Origin: Ancistrus triradiatus
Taxonomy: Eukaryota > Chordata > Actinopteri > Siluriformes > Loricariidae
DNA: 64,000 bases
Direction of reading: 5' to 3'
Assembly: GCA_025084515.1 (NCBI GenBank)
Contig: JAJAGP010000018.1
Location: 461,466 to 525,465 of the forward strand
Every line of letters starts with the position of its first letter. Within the stretch, counting starts at the first letter, position 1. This document shows, piece by piece, positions 33,485 to 45,219 of this stretch. The translations under genes and the position numbers were made by a program. Under the pieces are notes generated by a model. The model did not search any database, had not been told where the DNA came from, and worked only from the letters and a program-made list of their open reading frames with translations.

Positions 33485-34576
33485 CATGTTGTGCTTGACT
33501 GGTAGGTCGGTTGGCACAGTTTTGCTCTAAGATAAGCACGAAGAAACATGAAGCCGTTGAATCTTGCAACTGATAGCTTCTGCTGGAGGATCCCCAGATG
33601 TTCTGAAGCCAACTGTGAGGTAGAACCTCTCCATTCGGTCCTGGGAAAGCTCTAGTGCGCTCTTAATTGTTGGAATTGGCTGTTCGTACACTATCTCTAT
33701 TTCTTACCCGTCCATAATATCTACAGGAGCCTTTAGTACAGGAAGGTCCTTCTCATAGCGTCTTCAACTTTCCTATCAGAAATGCCTCAATATGAATAAA
33801 TTAGTACATTATTTAGTAGAACTGTACGTCCAATAATGGAGTCCACAGCCAAGTCCTGGACTATTGACCTACATGAACCTGAACAGACACAGAGTGTAAC
33901 TTCTCTTGACGTGACCTAGTTTTGCCATAACACGGTGCACTTATTCGTCAGAGGGAAGGGCAGGGAAGGAGGGGAAGAGAAAGGAAACGCAGCCGAATGC
34001 TTGATGTTTCTCCCTTTGATTTACAGGCCCTGAAATCAGTGTCACAGCTAGGTGGGAGGTAGAGTTGTTTAAGCTCAGAGTACAGTTGATGAGATGCATT
34101 TTGGACTGCTCCGAGAAGCCGTGAGCCAGGCCTGGCTACGTGTGGCTTTTTCCGAACACATAACAAGGCTGACTTTAACGTTTGTCCGACACTAGCAGCT
34201 AGTGATGACGTGCTTTAGAAGATTGCAACTGCTCCAGAGCAATGCCGCATTCCAGTAGAGTGTGCCAGTGGATATTGATTCCATAGCTACTTCGTACATC
34301 ATCGCATAAGCCAACCTTGCAAAAACTGTGCAGTAACCGCGGGGCGCGAGTGTTCGAACGCAGCAGATGATAATGAAAAATCCTCGGTCCTGCCGTGCGG
34401 CCTGTGTGTCTAATTATTGTATTGGAAATTGCGCGTGAACAGAAGGCGGGAGACTTGCCAGGCTCACCGGGCGTGAGGTCCTTGGATCAGGCATGAGTAC
34501 ACGACTTGTTTAAACAGAGTTGCTTTTTTTTTTTCGAGATCTGTCCATCATATTTAATGCCGGAAACGCTCATGTC
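33485..34576. other. Unique stretch, no gene seen
   Basis: Short frames only, none recognised. A T-rich run lies near 34526-34535. Confidence 0.4.
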
Positions 34577-34584
34577 GTAAACAC

Positions 34585-35218
34585 CATAGACATAATATGC
34601 CCAGACGTCGCATTGGTCGCTGGATCATGCGTCAATGTGGTTGCCATATTGCTCCAGGCAACCTCTCATCATTCTCCATAGATTGTATTGGAAAAAAGAT
34701 GCCTGATTCGAGTCTTGGAATATAAGAAGAATAAAAAATATTATCAAACAATAATAGTAATAGATTAGCAAGAGTACATACTTTATGTAGTATAAATAGT
34801 TTTATATATATATATATATTACAACAAACAGAAAACAGACTGACTGCCAGTGTCTCACTATTTGTTGCTTTTGTTGTATGATTTTGTTACATTTTTGTCA
34901 ATGATGGTCCATTGTAAGAACTTAGACCACATCCATGCTTAACAAAAACATGAGCTTTCTTATGACAAGGAATTATTTTCCATCATGTTAATCTCTATTA
35001 AGATTTGAAGTTACTGGAGTCAAAACTATTTTTGTGCTCCACGTAGATCAAAAGCCTTGAATATAAAAATGACTCCTTAAAATCGGCTGCGATATAATTA
35101 GGTTATTGTGGATTTTAACAAGTTGACTTGTATTTGTTTATAAGCTAGTCTTGCCTGGACCAATATGGCGGTTGATGTATCGCAAAGCCAATGCGGCGTC
35201 TAGGTATGTACATCTATG
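34585..35218. mobile_element. hAT-type element with exact 8-bp duplication GTAAACAC (634 bp)
   Basis: The left end reads CATAGACATAATATGCCCAG and the right end, complemented, CATAGATGTACATACCTAG. Inverted similarity continues through GACGTCGCATTGG / GACGCCGCATTGG and CCATATTG.TCCAGG. GTAAACAC stands at 34577-34584 and again at 35219-35226. No transposase is inside, and there is a TA run near 34803-34820. Confidence 0.85.
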
Positions 35219-35229
35219 GTAAACACAAA

Positions 35230-35925
35230 AGGAATTCCGTTGCGCTGTCACATAAAGGACAGTCTCTTATTCCATAGATGTTTGTTTACGTGAGTGAGCC
35301 GGGTCCAGAGGCTCTACAGTGAAATAAGATGTACGGGTACTGACTAAATTGGATGTAATGCTACGAAACCCATACACAAGACGCCATCTGCTCTGTCTTT
35401 AACCTGGAACTGAACGTCTATGCCGAATGCGACCGAAGAAGTTCCTCCACTCCAAAGCATTACTCGACTCTTTGAACCTGAGGAATGTAAACTAAACATC
35501 ATCCGATGAGAACGGCATGTCACCAGGGGCTCATTAGCAGCCCGTTTCCCAAACTAACCGAAATACCTCGCCCTTGCCTTGCTTTTGTAAAGACGAGCCA
35601 CCAAAGCTGAGCTGCTGGAATCACAATGCCATTTTTGGAGCGGTTGTTGTGTTTGTGTGTGCGTGTGTTTAGTGGAGGAAATTGGGCTTTCCTGTTTCTC
35701 AGGCTCTGAGGCAAAAAAAACCATCTCTGCCCTGTGCCCTGTCATTAGTCAGCACCTCTGACAGCCTTGTCACCGACTTGTTGCAGCTGGCATTTGTCAG
35801 GCCACCGCTGCGCCGGAGACGTTAAACAGACTGACTGGGAGCAGCTCTGGGTCCCCTGGTCATGCAAAAGGGCATTATGCAGGCGGCCCCAGATTTAGTG
35901 GCAATCGCTGAAGAAAAATGTCCCA
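35230..35925. other. Unique stretch, no gene seen
   Basis: Frames without domains. There is a short GT-rich segment near 35648-35668. No element ends were found. Confidence 0.4.
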
Positions 35926-35929
35926 ATTA

Positions 35930-36660
35930 TTGCAACCCTTTGTGCAACCTTAAGTGTTGGTCACCTCGCCTCTTCGGCTCAACCCACTGCTTTCCATTGG
36001 GGTTTAGGCCAGGGAACTGCTATGGGTTTCATTCTGTGCTCATTGAACAAGGCTTGTTTGGATTTGGATGCATGCTTCGGATGTCCTGCTGGAAGATCTA
36101 ACCCAACCCAAACATAACTTCTTGGTTCTGGTTTGTAAGTCGGCCGGATTTTCATTTAAAACTTCCTGGTACTTCATAGCGTTCACGATGACATGTATCC
36201 TAACACGGTTTTCCAGGCCTTTGAGAAGACAAACAGGCCTGCATCGCCACACAAGTATTCTTTCTGGATCTGTTTTCCAGTCAGAACATGTTTCCAGTCA
36301 AAGTTCCCGTAATGTCAAGCTTACGCTTGTGGTTAGATGAAAGAAAAGCCTGCTCTCTGGATTGCCTCAGAACTGTTGCCATAGATGTGGTGTATACAGA
36401 TTTGGAGTCTTCTGAAACTTCAACAACGGTCCTTGGGGACTTTTTTCCGTTATCTAACCGTCCTTCTCAGTGTGTGTGGGAGCACTCGTGGCCTCATCCA
36501 GAATTATCAGAACAACTCCGGTCGTGCTGGGCTTCTTAATTGCGGCGTAACACTGGATATGGGCATTTTCAGGTGTGTATCCGTTTGCCCGTTGGAAATA
36601 ATATTAGGTATGTCAGCTCATGTTTGCTGACTTTCATGGCAGGTGTGAAAGGGCACATCC
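35930..36660 (-). pseudogene. Decayed Tc1-like transposase remnant
   Basis: On the minus strand one frame gives GLENRVRIHVIVNAMKYQEV and LNENPADLQTR. These parallel the block before the second catalytic aspartate of fish Tc1-like transposases (..ENRVRI.GIMDA.KY..IL.EN). A neighbouring frame gives PKHASKSKQ, which parallels the (QQDND)PKHTSK motif. Plus-strand phrases such as GGTTTAGGCCAGGGAACTG and GTCCTGCTGGAAGATC are typical of this element read in reverse. Frameshifts and loss of motifs show it is inactive. The right part, towards the N-terminus, is badly degraded. Confidence 0.65.
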
Positions 36661-36664
36661 CAGT

Positions 36665-37040
36665 TAATTATCGTTTGAAGGCTGAACGTCGGAATGCTAC
36701 AGTGCTTGAGCGGTATTGGTGGGGGTGGACGATCTGGCAAAGACGATCATGGTTTGCTGCATGCCGGTTTTTGAGCCGAAATTGCAGCAAAACAGATTCA
36801 CTCCTGTACTAATACAAATCCAGCTCCACAATGGAACAGATAACAGATCAGTTCGGCTAGTATTACCTTCTAAAACAAATTTTAAGTTCACGTACCTGCA
36901 ATATGTAGTTTCCTAAAATAAGTATCCATAACATGTTCTAGGTGTCCATGAATAAAATCATAATACAAAAGTTTAGAAGTCTGGTTAGACCATAAATCAT
37001 GTGTAACCTATAGATTGATCAGCGTCTTCAGTCGCTTTGC
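36665..37040. other. Non-coding stretch, no gene seen
   Basis: No domain or repeat was recognised in this interval. Confidence 0.4.
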
Positions 37041-37043
37041 TGG

Positions 37044-38540
37044 GTGTCATTAGTTACGCCTTTAAAAGGTCATCGTTATTGTTTGATTCAACACCATTTC
37101 TGGCTGTTTTTGCGCACGTGTGTTTCCCCACGCTATCTGGTTTTCAGTATACTCTTTGGGGTGGTTCCGTTTGAGGTTTCCACCAGTTGTGCCAAACCTG
37201 GTCGGTGTCGTGGGGACTCTGGCATGCAAGACCTAAGCCTGCCCTGGATGAGATTCCAGTCCATTGAATGGCTGGGTATGATCCTCCGAGAGGTCCGCTA
37301 CCAACCAAACAGACTAAGATCCTTTGGGCTATTACTGGTTTAAATGTGGGTTAGACTGGTGAGTGAAGTAGCATCTGATTGGTAAAACAAATTGGGATGC
37401 CATGTCAGCATTTTTAGCACAAGTAATGAGAAGTGTTAGTTCTCGAAGAAGTACGATGGTTCTCGTGATCTCTCTGCTTCAGTGACATTTCTGGTTACAT
37501 GTGTGTTGAGCATGTGTTGAGCATGTGTGTTCCCCATGCTATCTGGTTTTCAGTGTACTCTTTGGGGTGCTTCCTTTTGAGGTTTCCACCAGTCATGCCT
37601 TAATATTACTGTAAAATAGCTTAATATTATTTAAAACTCTGCTTTATCCTGGTCAGTGTCAAGGGGGGACAACATGTAAGACCTAAGCGTGCCCTGGAGG
37701 GAATGCCAGTCCATTATAGGCCTGGGTATGGGTCACTGTTGCAGTGCTGGAGGTTGATTTTCTGAAAGGTCTCTTCAGCCAGAGGATCAAAAATGGATTA
37801 AGGATCCTTTGGGCTATTATTGGTTTAAATGTGGGTTGGACTGGTGAATGGAGTAGCGTCTGGTTGGTAAAACACCTTGGGTTGCCATGTCACAGTTTTT
37901 AGTAATAAGATGCGTTTAGTATGACGGTTCTCAAAATCTCTGTTTCATCTCCATTTCTGCATGCTATCTGTTTTCAGTATACTCTTTGGGGTGCTTTTTT
38001 GAGGTTTCCACCAGATGTGCCAATCTTTATTTAATCTTAATATAATTTTTCACACATTTGCTTTACCCTGGTCAGTGTCGTGGCGCTCTGGCTCCGATGC
38101 CTGAAGAACATGTAAGACCCAAGTGTGCCCTGGATGGGATGCCAGTCCATTGAAGGGTCACTTTTGCAGTCCCATGGGTGATCCTAAGACAGGCCTCCAC
38201 TCCCACAGATGCAATCTTGACTGAACGTGACACCAGATTTGGCAACTTGGGGCTCTGCGGTGCTGGGCTAGCGTATTAGACCGGTATGACACCCGAGTGC
38301 TAGTGTTGTCTTTGTATATTTTGCAAACAGCTTCTGTCTGTGCAGTGTCCGTTGGGTAAAATCCACATTTTCTCATCATGAAGGTTTTCTAACCAAACAG
38401 TCTAGGGATCCTTTGGACTATTATTGGTTTAATTGTGAGACCTGATTGATAAAACGCCTTGGGACGCCACGTCAGCGCTTTTAGCGTAAGTAATAAGATG
38501 TGTTTTGTATGGCTGTTCTCATGAGCTCTCTGTTAAGGCA
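37044..38540. repeat. Tandem array of about three 430-600-bp units containing the KEYT box
   Basis: Each unit has, in order, the box (GCTATCTG..TTTCAGT then TACTCTTTGGGGTG and TTTGAGGTTTCCACCAG) at about 37130, 37538 and 37967, followed by CTGGTCAGTGTC, then GTGCCCTGGATGGGATGCCA-like sequence, then CCTTTGGGCTATTATTGG and AAAACACCTTGGGTTGCCA. Unit ends lie near 37440, 37925 and 38530. The minus strand of the box reads NLKRNHPKEYTENQIAWG in the first unit. I found no duplicated gene in it. Confidence 0.85.
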
Positions 38541-38544
38541 GCTG

Positions 38545-40040
38545 GAGACATTTTACCCATTCACCCCTTGATTCTGGTATAGGGGAAATGGTGATTTATC
38601 AGGTTTTGAGCGTAACAGCACTAACACGGATATCAAAAACAAAGCCTTTTATACAATAGCTTTGTCAGTAATAATGTACATTGCTCAGATATTACTCATT
38701 GCCAGGTTTGCTACAGACTGCCTTCGACAACTTCTTTGGGAGTGGGTGTCTCTGAATAAAAAGCAGGTCACAGACAAATGGCGCTGCCTGAAATCGCCGA
38801 TGCAGATTTTCGTGGCTGATTTGTTGGTAATCTCGATGCTCGAGATTAATTTGGTGGGCCAAGCTTACATAAATACAGACTAAATTACAGGAAAACGCCC
38901 ACACTCCCTCCTCCGACAGTGTCATTATCTGGAATTTATCTGATGAATGGGCCACACCGAAGCTGACTCTTAGAACTCTGAGTCCTCCCTCGAATGGGTA
39001 CAGGTAGAATGACATCATTGGTAGTTTTACTGCTGGCATTCGTTCCAAAAATAGCTTCGTCTTTCAGAGTGGCATGACGCAGAACTTGAGTGATCTGATG
39101 CTTTTGGTATTCTGTGTAACTCTCGTTGGATAATTTGGTGCCATTATACTGTCCCCTGCCCGTTCTGCTGGGTATTAAAATTAAATGGCAGTCCGCAACT
39201 GGCTGTACGTCACTCAAACAGCGATCAGTCATTGTGGCACAGTGCAGAAACCAGGCCAGTTTTTAAAAAAACTCTTAGTTACCTAGAGATGGGCGATGAT
39301 GCCAACATCCTTCATCAAGACGCATGTCATTTTAAATCTCTGGGTGTCCTTTAAGTTAGCAGCCGTTCTGACCCTGCTTTTCCTGGACATAGGCCCAGAG
39401 CCTATCCTGGGAATTGCACATTGGATGGGATGCCAGTACTCCTGCCCCGTTTCACTTTCCTTAAATTGTGTCTGTCTGGATGGAAGGCACTGCTGAGGGG
39501 CACTACCTAAGTACTTTCTCCATTCTTTAACACGATTAAACCTTTGTTTCTATGATTTAGGTCTCTGGACGAATCATGGTCAGGGACGTCCATCTGTCAC
39601 AGCTCGCCATTCAGCACCTGACATGTTTATAGCATGTGGAGTATAAAACAAGTGAAGGACAGGAGGTTCTTTAAAAAAAAAAAAGAAAACTGCCCACTCC
39701 ATCTTCAAATGAATCTGGTATTTTCTGCAGGTCGAACTTTTCTCAGCACAATATCTTCTTAAGCTTGGACTGACTCTGTTGTTTAAAGTTTAAATAAGTA
39801 AAAAATGGAAGGAAGAAAAAGAACTTGTCCCACATAAAGTTGTTTCATGTAAGAACTTGGATATTTACTGGGATGCCTACAGATTTCTCAGCTCTGATTA
39901 GCTACAGTCATTGTTGAGGTTGCTTTTAATGGGATACATACAGTTATTTATAGTTTTTTTTTATATTTTAACCCCACTTTTTCTGCTGAGTATCATATTC
40001 ATGAGCAGGTAAAATGTCACAGCATCAGCAATGAATTTTG
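38545..40040. other. Non-coding stretch, no gene seen
   Basis: It includes a block at 39.38-39.45 kb (TGGATGGGATGCCAGTACTC) that echoes the 37-38 kb array. Other open frames, for example at 38.69-39.23 kb on the minus strand, lack recognisable domains. Confidence 0.4.
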
Positions 40041-40049
40041 ATGTTATAC

Positions 40050-40260
40050 GATCGCCATGCTATCTGACTTTGGGGGCACTCTTTGGAGTGCTTCCCTTTG
40101 AGGTGGTGCAACATGATCGTCATGCTTTCAATTTCCAATCTTGACCAAGACAAAGATGGTTTAATGATTGGCTGTGCCTCACAGAAGGGAGGCCAGATTG
40201 GGAAAACATCCTCTGGAGGACCTGTGATGGAACTGGCCCCAGGATTGCTGTGAATTACTA
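40050..40260. repeat. Dispersed 'KEYT box' repeat, copy f
   Basis: CATGCTATCTGACTTTGGG, then CACTCTTTGGAGTGCTTCCC and TTTGAGGTGGTGCAA, followed by CAATTTCCAATCTTGACC, match the fuller copy at 41.64 kb. Confidence 0.6.
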
Positions 40261-40264
40261 TAAT

Positions 40265-41635
40265 TAATAAACTGATTTACTTGATTTACTTGTGTTGATG
40301 TCGATTTTAAAACAATTCTTTGAGGAACCCCCCCCCCCAAACAAAAATTTGGTTTTACTATTTGAATTAGCCCCGCCCCTGAGCCCCATTTGGTGTTGCC
40401 ACTAAGCCTAAGCAGGCAACTTTGCTTCTGAAACTGGAGCGTTCACTACCTGAAGCAAAACTTTTGCCAGCGGACCAGAGGCCATTGGAAAAACAGTAAA
40501 ACTGTCCAGTGCTCTGTGCAACAGAAAGTCATTTAAAGCATGTGCACCCATTGACCCCACCCAGGCGACAGCGACAAGACCCTGGCTGAGCCTGCAAGGA
40601 CAAGGCATCACTGATTAAAGTGTGGCGTATTTACACACATATAGTTCCCCTCTCCTGGCTGTCAGGGCCAGTAATAAGATGGAAGATGTAGGGCAGATAC
40701 ATTGCTAAATCTCTCCCAAAAGACATGGAGGTCGCACTATCTCCGAGCTGATCGGCGCAGAGCCCTCTGCCCGACGCCTCCTGTGAGCCTGCTCGGGGCT
40801 GTAAAGGCTCTGGCGGGAGATCGAGATAAAGATATCTCCAGTACCTCATATAGCATGGGCATTTTCACACAGGCTTTTCTCTCAACTGCAGAAAACTAAT
40901 AAAGCCTGTTTACAAAGCTCGCTTCAAATATCTTGTTTTGCGTAATTTAATTTAAACGACGTAAACTTCCTCGGCGAGGTCCTAACAGCTATAAACTATC
41001 TTCCGAAGATGACAGCGATGTACAAAGGGCTGAAGGGGGGAAAGAAATGAATAAATAAGGCAAGGAGAATTAGAAGGAAAAATGAATGTCAGGAGGTAAT
41101 GAAAGACAATAGGCCCAGACAGCAGCATGGCACATTTACTCCATTATAATTAAGCCACTTTTTTATATTTAGGCTGAGTATTAATTATCTATTGTACATG
41201 CAAGTTTAGTTTTGATGGGGATATTTGTATAGGGATGGGGCAAAAATGGCATATCACTATTTTTTAGGCTGGATCAAGACCCACGATTATGTCCATTTCA
41301 AAGACTAACTAATTTCTAAGCGAGCACAACAACCACACTAATTTCTTAAATATCTGGCTCCACAAAACAACAGATTACTAGCTAGTAGTACCTTTTTTTT
41401 AAGTGCAGTTCCTAAAAATAAAAACCATTTCAAAAGAGTAATCACAAATAATAACAATAGTAACAATAATGAATCAGCCAGAGTTTGGCTGGACTATAAA
41501 TCACTAGTCAAAGATTCAATAAGAGGAATTGCGGTATTATAAAAATGAGAGAGACCTGGCAAGTAGTAATGTGGCTCAACTGGGTATCATATGCCTGGCC
41601 AGTTAACATGTCACAGCATAGGTGATATATATAAT
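40265..41635. other. Unique stretch, no gene seen
   Basis: A C-run near 40329-40338 and overlapping frames at 40.4-40.9 kb without domains. The part 40.92-41.2 kb is unique with TAATTA words and could be regulatory. Confidence 0.35.
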
Positions 41636-41639
41636 GTGA

Positions 41640-42020
41640 TTTCTGAATCAGAGCTCTTCCTGACGATCCCTGTGCTATCTGACTTTGGGTGTACTCTTTG
41701 GAGTGCTTCCCTTTGAGGTAGTTCAATAGTATTGCCATGTTTTCGCCTTCCAATCTTGTCTTTTCATATTTGCCAAACTTATTTCAGCTGTGCAAAAGCC
41801 AAACCAGCTCCATATATAGCTGAAGCTAAAAGTATGAGCGCACTAGTGAAAAGGTTGTTTGGATCTTTGCGGAGAAGGCTCATAATGGCGCAAAACACAC
41901 CTCAAAGCTTTGTAACCGACAAAGATCAAGGATCAAGGGTCAGGTGAAATTGTACATTTACCTGACCTAAACCTCATCAAGCACTTATGGGGGCACAGAG
42001 AAAGCAGAGCATTCAGTAAC
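41640..42020 (+). mobile_element. Tc1-type remnant with KEYT box, copy g
   Basis: The box (GTGCTATCTGACTTTGGG, GTACTCTTTGGAGTGCTTCC) is followed by about 250 bases that align block by block with 54.18-54.39 kb in inverted orientation, for example AAAAGCCAAACCAGCTCCAT against AAAAGCCAAACTGGTTCCAT. At 41958-42000 the plus strand reads LPDLNLIKHLWGH, the region of the third catalytic residue of Tc1-type transposases (SPDLNPIEHLWG), with the glutamate changed to lysine. It is inactive. Confidence 0.6.
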
Positions 42021-42040
42021 ACCACAAGATGCTCTTTGGA

Positions 42041-42150
42041 GCCATTACATTTACATTTAGATGACTTATCCAGAGCGACTTACAATTGGTACAATCTTAC
42101 AATCCAAGCAATTGTGAGTTAAGGGCCCAACAGTGGCAGCTTTTTCAAAA
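42041..42150 (-). mobile_element. tRNA-derived SINE-like repeat, copy 4 (partial)
   Basis: TTATCCAGAGCGACTTACAA, then CAATCTTACAATCCAAGC and GGGCCCAACAGTGGCAGC, match the tail and body of the family in the minus orientation. The A-box end is missing. Confidence 0.65.
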
Positions 42151-42305
42151 GTTAAGCTTTTCACTCATGTTATTATGACAATTTTAAAATTTGCAATTAA
42201 AAATGCTGCACAAAAGTGGAGAAAAATGCAAAACAGGAGCACTTTTGTTAGTGGTTTCAGACTTTTGGCTCCCACCATGTCATCAGCTATGCTACTGCGT
42301 TGCCA

Positions 42306-42450
42306 ATCAAATCTATTATAAGGACCCGTTCACTATTATTGATTTAATTGTGTGCCTGCGATTGTGTGGAAAGTTGAGCTGGACTTGCAAACTGGTTGTT
42401 AAAACACCTTGGGTTGCCATGTCAGTGATTTCAGCACAGGTAATAAAAAA
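42306..42450. repeat. Fragment of the 37-38 kb array unit
   Basis: CACTATTATTGATTTAATTG and AAAACACCTTGGGTTGCCAT followed by GTCAGTGATTTCAGCAC match the right part of the array units. It lies about 0.7 kb after box copy g, in the same order as in the array. Confidence 0.6.
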
Positions 42451-42454
42451 ATTC

Positions 42455-43008
42455 AATCTAAAACCTTCACATCGCTCACCCCTAACAACTATAATGAAGT
42501 CATGATTGAAAAAAAAAAATGAAAAAGAAACTGTGCTTTTGCCTGACATTTTGGCAAAAACAGGTGGATGACGCTTTCACAGTGACGCATGATGAGACGC
42601 AAAGACGGCACCTAAGGGAGCAGTGTTTTTTTCGTCGACAGAAAAGCAGAATCCAGTCTGCATTCCAATTACCCAGCGTGCCGTGCTACTTTGCGGCTGA
42701 AAAGCACAACATGCGTTCTCCTCCAGGAGGCCCGGAGAAGCTGCTAGCAGGTGGTGCTTCCTAAGCGGGGGGTTAAGGGAGAGGTGCAGATGTGAGCGGC
42801 ACATCACTAAATCAAACATGTACAAGCCCGGATTCAACGCCTCCATCTGGCTACCTGGGTGGAGGAGCCTCTGCTGGATCCGTGTGCCGCACAACAGCCC
42901 CGCCGGCTCGCTTAAATTACACGTGCACAGCTCTCTCTTTTTTATCCCCATTGCTTCAGCTCTTTCCTCCTTCTCTCATTTTCTCAAAGTGTCTCGGCTC
43001 ATCTCTTG

Positions 43009-43010
<2 letters not shown>
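42455..43010. other. Unique stretch, no gene seen
   Basis: Open frames of 81-180 codons run into the CT microsatellite and have no domain. No gene is supported. Confidence 0.4.

Positions 43011-43012
<2 letters not shown>

Positions 43013-43052
<40 letters not shown>
43013..43052. repeat. (TC)n microsatellite
   Basis: About 40 bases of TC repeat at the start of a long pyrimidine-rich region. Confidence 0.95.
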
Positions 43053-43055
<3 letters not shown>

Positions 43056-43059
43056 CCGG

Positions 43060-44335
43060 CTCTATATCCCCTAAATCTTACCTTTATCTTGTATTGTTTT
43101 TCCTCTGTATCCTCCACACATCTCTTTTAGTCCTGCCCTCCCTTTCTCTCCCATCCGTGTCCTTCGTATCATTTCATTTTCTTTTTAGGACAGCACTTTC
43201 TCTCTTTATATTGCCAAAACTTTTTAACTGTGCTCTCTCCCGTTTTATCACTCTGCCACTTTCCATTGCTTTTTGTTTTCTTTCTCTTTCTTACCTTTCA
43301 TTCCTTTTTCCTTTTCTTTCCTTTTTTCCCCCAACATTTTTCCCTTGCTGCATACTGTAAGCACTTGCTTTCATAGAAAAGTATGAAAGGAGTTTTCTTT
43401 CTTTCTTTCTTTCTTTCTTTCTATCTCCTTAGTTATATTTACCATTTTCCGTTTGTTTGTGTATTTTATTTAGCATTTCTTTCTCCTTAGTGTTCTCAAA
43501 CACATTTTCTTTTTTTCTTCTTCTTTCTTTCTTTTTCTTTCTCCTTAGTCCTCTTTATCGTTTTCATTTTGTTGTGTTTTGTGTATTTCATTTTGCTTTT
43601 CTTTCTTCTTAGTGTTCTCAACATACTTTGTCTTTTCTTTCTTTTTGTCTTTTTGTTCTTTCTTCTTTCTTCTTCTTTCATTCTTTCTTTTTTTTCTCCT
43701 TAGTCCTCTTTATCCATTTCCTATTGTTTGTTTTTTATTTTGCTTTTCTTTATTTTTAGTGTTCTCAAGCTTTTAACTTTTCTTTCTTTCTTTCTTTTTC
43801 ATTAGACCTCTATCATTTTCCTTTTGTTTGTGTGTTTCATTTTGCTTTTTCTCTCATTAGTGTTTTCAAATATGTTGTATTTTCTTTTTCTTTTCTTTCT
43901 TTCTCCTTTGTGTTTGCAAACATATTTTGTCTTTCTATTCTTTCTTCTTAGCCCTCTTTATCATTTTCATTAACATTTGTCTATTTCTTTCACCTTAGTG
44001 TTCTCAAACATTTTGTATTTATTTTCCTTCTTTCTTTATTTCTTTCTTTTTCTTTCTTTCTTTTCTTCCTTCCTTCCTGTTGTTTCTTTCTCATTAGTCA
44101 TCTTTATCATTTTCCTTTTGTTTGTGTCTTTCATTTTGCTTTTCTTTCTCCTTAGTGTTCTCAAACTTTTGTCCTTTCTATCTTTCTTTCTTTCTTTCTC
44201 TCCTTAGTGCTCTTTAACATTTTGCTTTTTTGGTGTCTTTTATTCCACTGTACTTTCTCCTTACAGTTCTCAAACATATTTATTCTTGTCTTTCTTTCTT
44301 TTCTGTCTGTTTTTATTTGTGTTTTTTTATATACT
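43060..44335. repeat. Polypyrimidine minisatellite, degenerate 90-155-bp units
   Basis: The plus strand is mostly C and T over 1.2 kb. From 43.4 kb two marker words alternate. TTAGTGTTCTCAAAC appears in more or less mutated form near 43488, 43610, 43757, 43858, 43995, 44152 and 44262. TTAGTCCTCTTTATCATTTT appears near 43545, 43701, 43803, 43948, 44095 and 44204. Between them lie CTTT runs and TTTGTTTGTGTNTTTCATTTT. The Ser/Phe/Leu-rich open frames here are composition artefacts. Confidence 0.85.
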
Positions 44336-44340
44336 TTGTT

Positions 44341-44398
44341 AGTGTGTGTTGTGCTGGCATGAGTGGATCAGACACAGCAGTGCTGCTGGAGTTTTTGA
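44341..44398 (+). mobile_element. Fragment of common fish Tc1-associated repeat
   Basis: GTGTGTTGTGCTGGCATGAG, then TGGATCAGACACAGCAGTGC and TGCTGGAGTTTTT, is a block I recall from a widespread fish Tc1-like repeat. Only this piece is present, embedded in the pyrimidine-rich region. Confidence 0.5.
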
Positions 44399-44399
44399 G

Positions 44400-45215
44400 T
44401 TTCAGTTTATTTGTTCGTGTGTTTGTTTTTTTCTTTCTCATCACTTTCTTCCATTTGCTTAAGAAAACAATCACATTCGTCTTCACCATTTTCTTTTTGT
44501 TTCTTCTTTATTCTTTCTTTTTTAGTGTTCTCCATCATTTTCTTTATTTTGGTATCCTCCTTTCTTTTTTCTTTATCCTTGAAAGAAAGAAACGTATGAA
44601 GAAGATGAAGAGGGGTAAGAAAGTCACAAATGAAATAAAATGTATAAGACTTCTTAATCGTTTTCTTATTTCCCTTCTTCCTTCCTCTCTATGTTTGAAT
44701 TTTCTTTTCTTTTTTCCCCCACCTTATTCTTATTCTTATTTTCTCTCTCCATTTCGGTCCCTTGCACACAGTTGTCATTACTACCCTTTCAAATTTACAC
44801 AACGATGTGCACTGGGTATATAAATAGCAGAAGAAAAAGTAAAAGTGCTTATAAAATGTGATATATGGAACGTCCACAGGACCTAATAAGAAACCTCATA
44901 TTCCGACAGATACTGCCTGCCGTAGTAATATACCTTCTGAAAATTCAACCTACAGGATATTCTGCCGCTGATATATTTTTTTCCCCTCCTTTTCATTTAT
45001 ATTTCATTGGCCAAAGCAGACCATGGGAAAGAAAAGCCTTATTACTAGTTATCCATGGTGCAATGGACAGAATTTAAAATAAACATCCCCCACTGCTTCT
45101 TTTCTTAGACCAGACAACTTTTGTCCTCTAACAATCTGGCTCTGACTAGAATCCTGAAATGGAAAAAAGGTGGGAGGTCAGCATCTTTTTAAAGCTCGCT
45201 CTCTCTCTCTCTGAA
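44400..45215. other. Pyrimidine-rich then unique stretch, no gene seen
   Basis: The T/C-rich character continues to about 44.75 kb and is followed by unique sequence. No gene or RNA is recognised. Confidence 0.4.
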
Positions 45216-45219
45216 TCAC

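Noticed and set aside
42818..44823. Long Ser/Phe/Leu-rich frames, up to 197 codons
   Set aside because: They are translations of the polypyrimidine minisatellite and its flanks, with no domain and no start or splice context.
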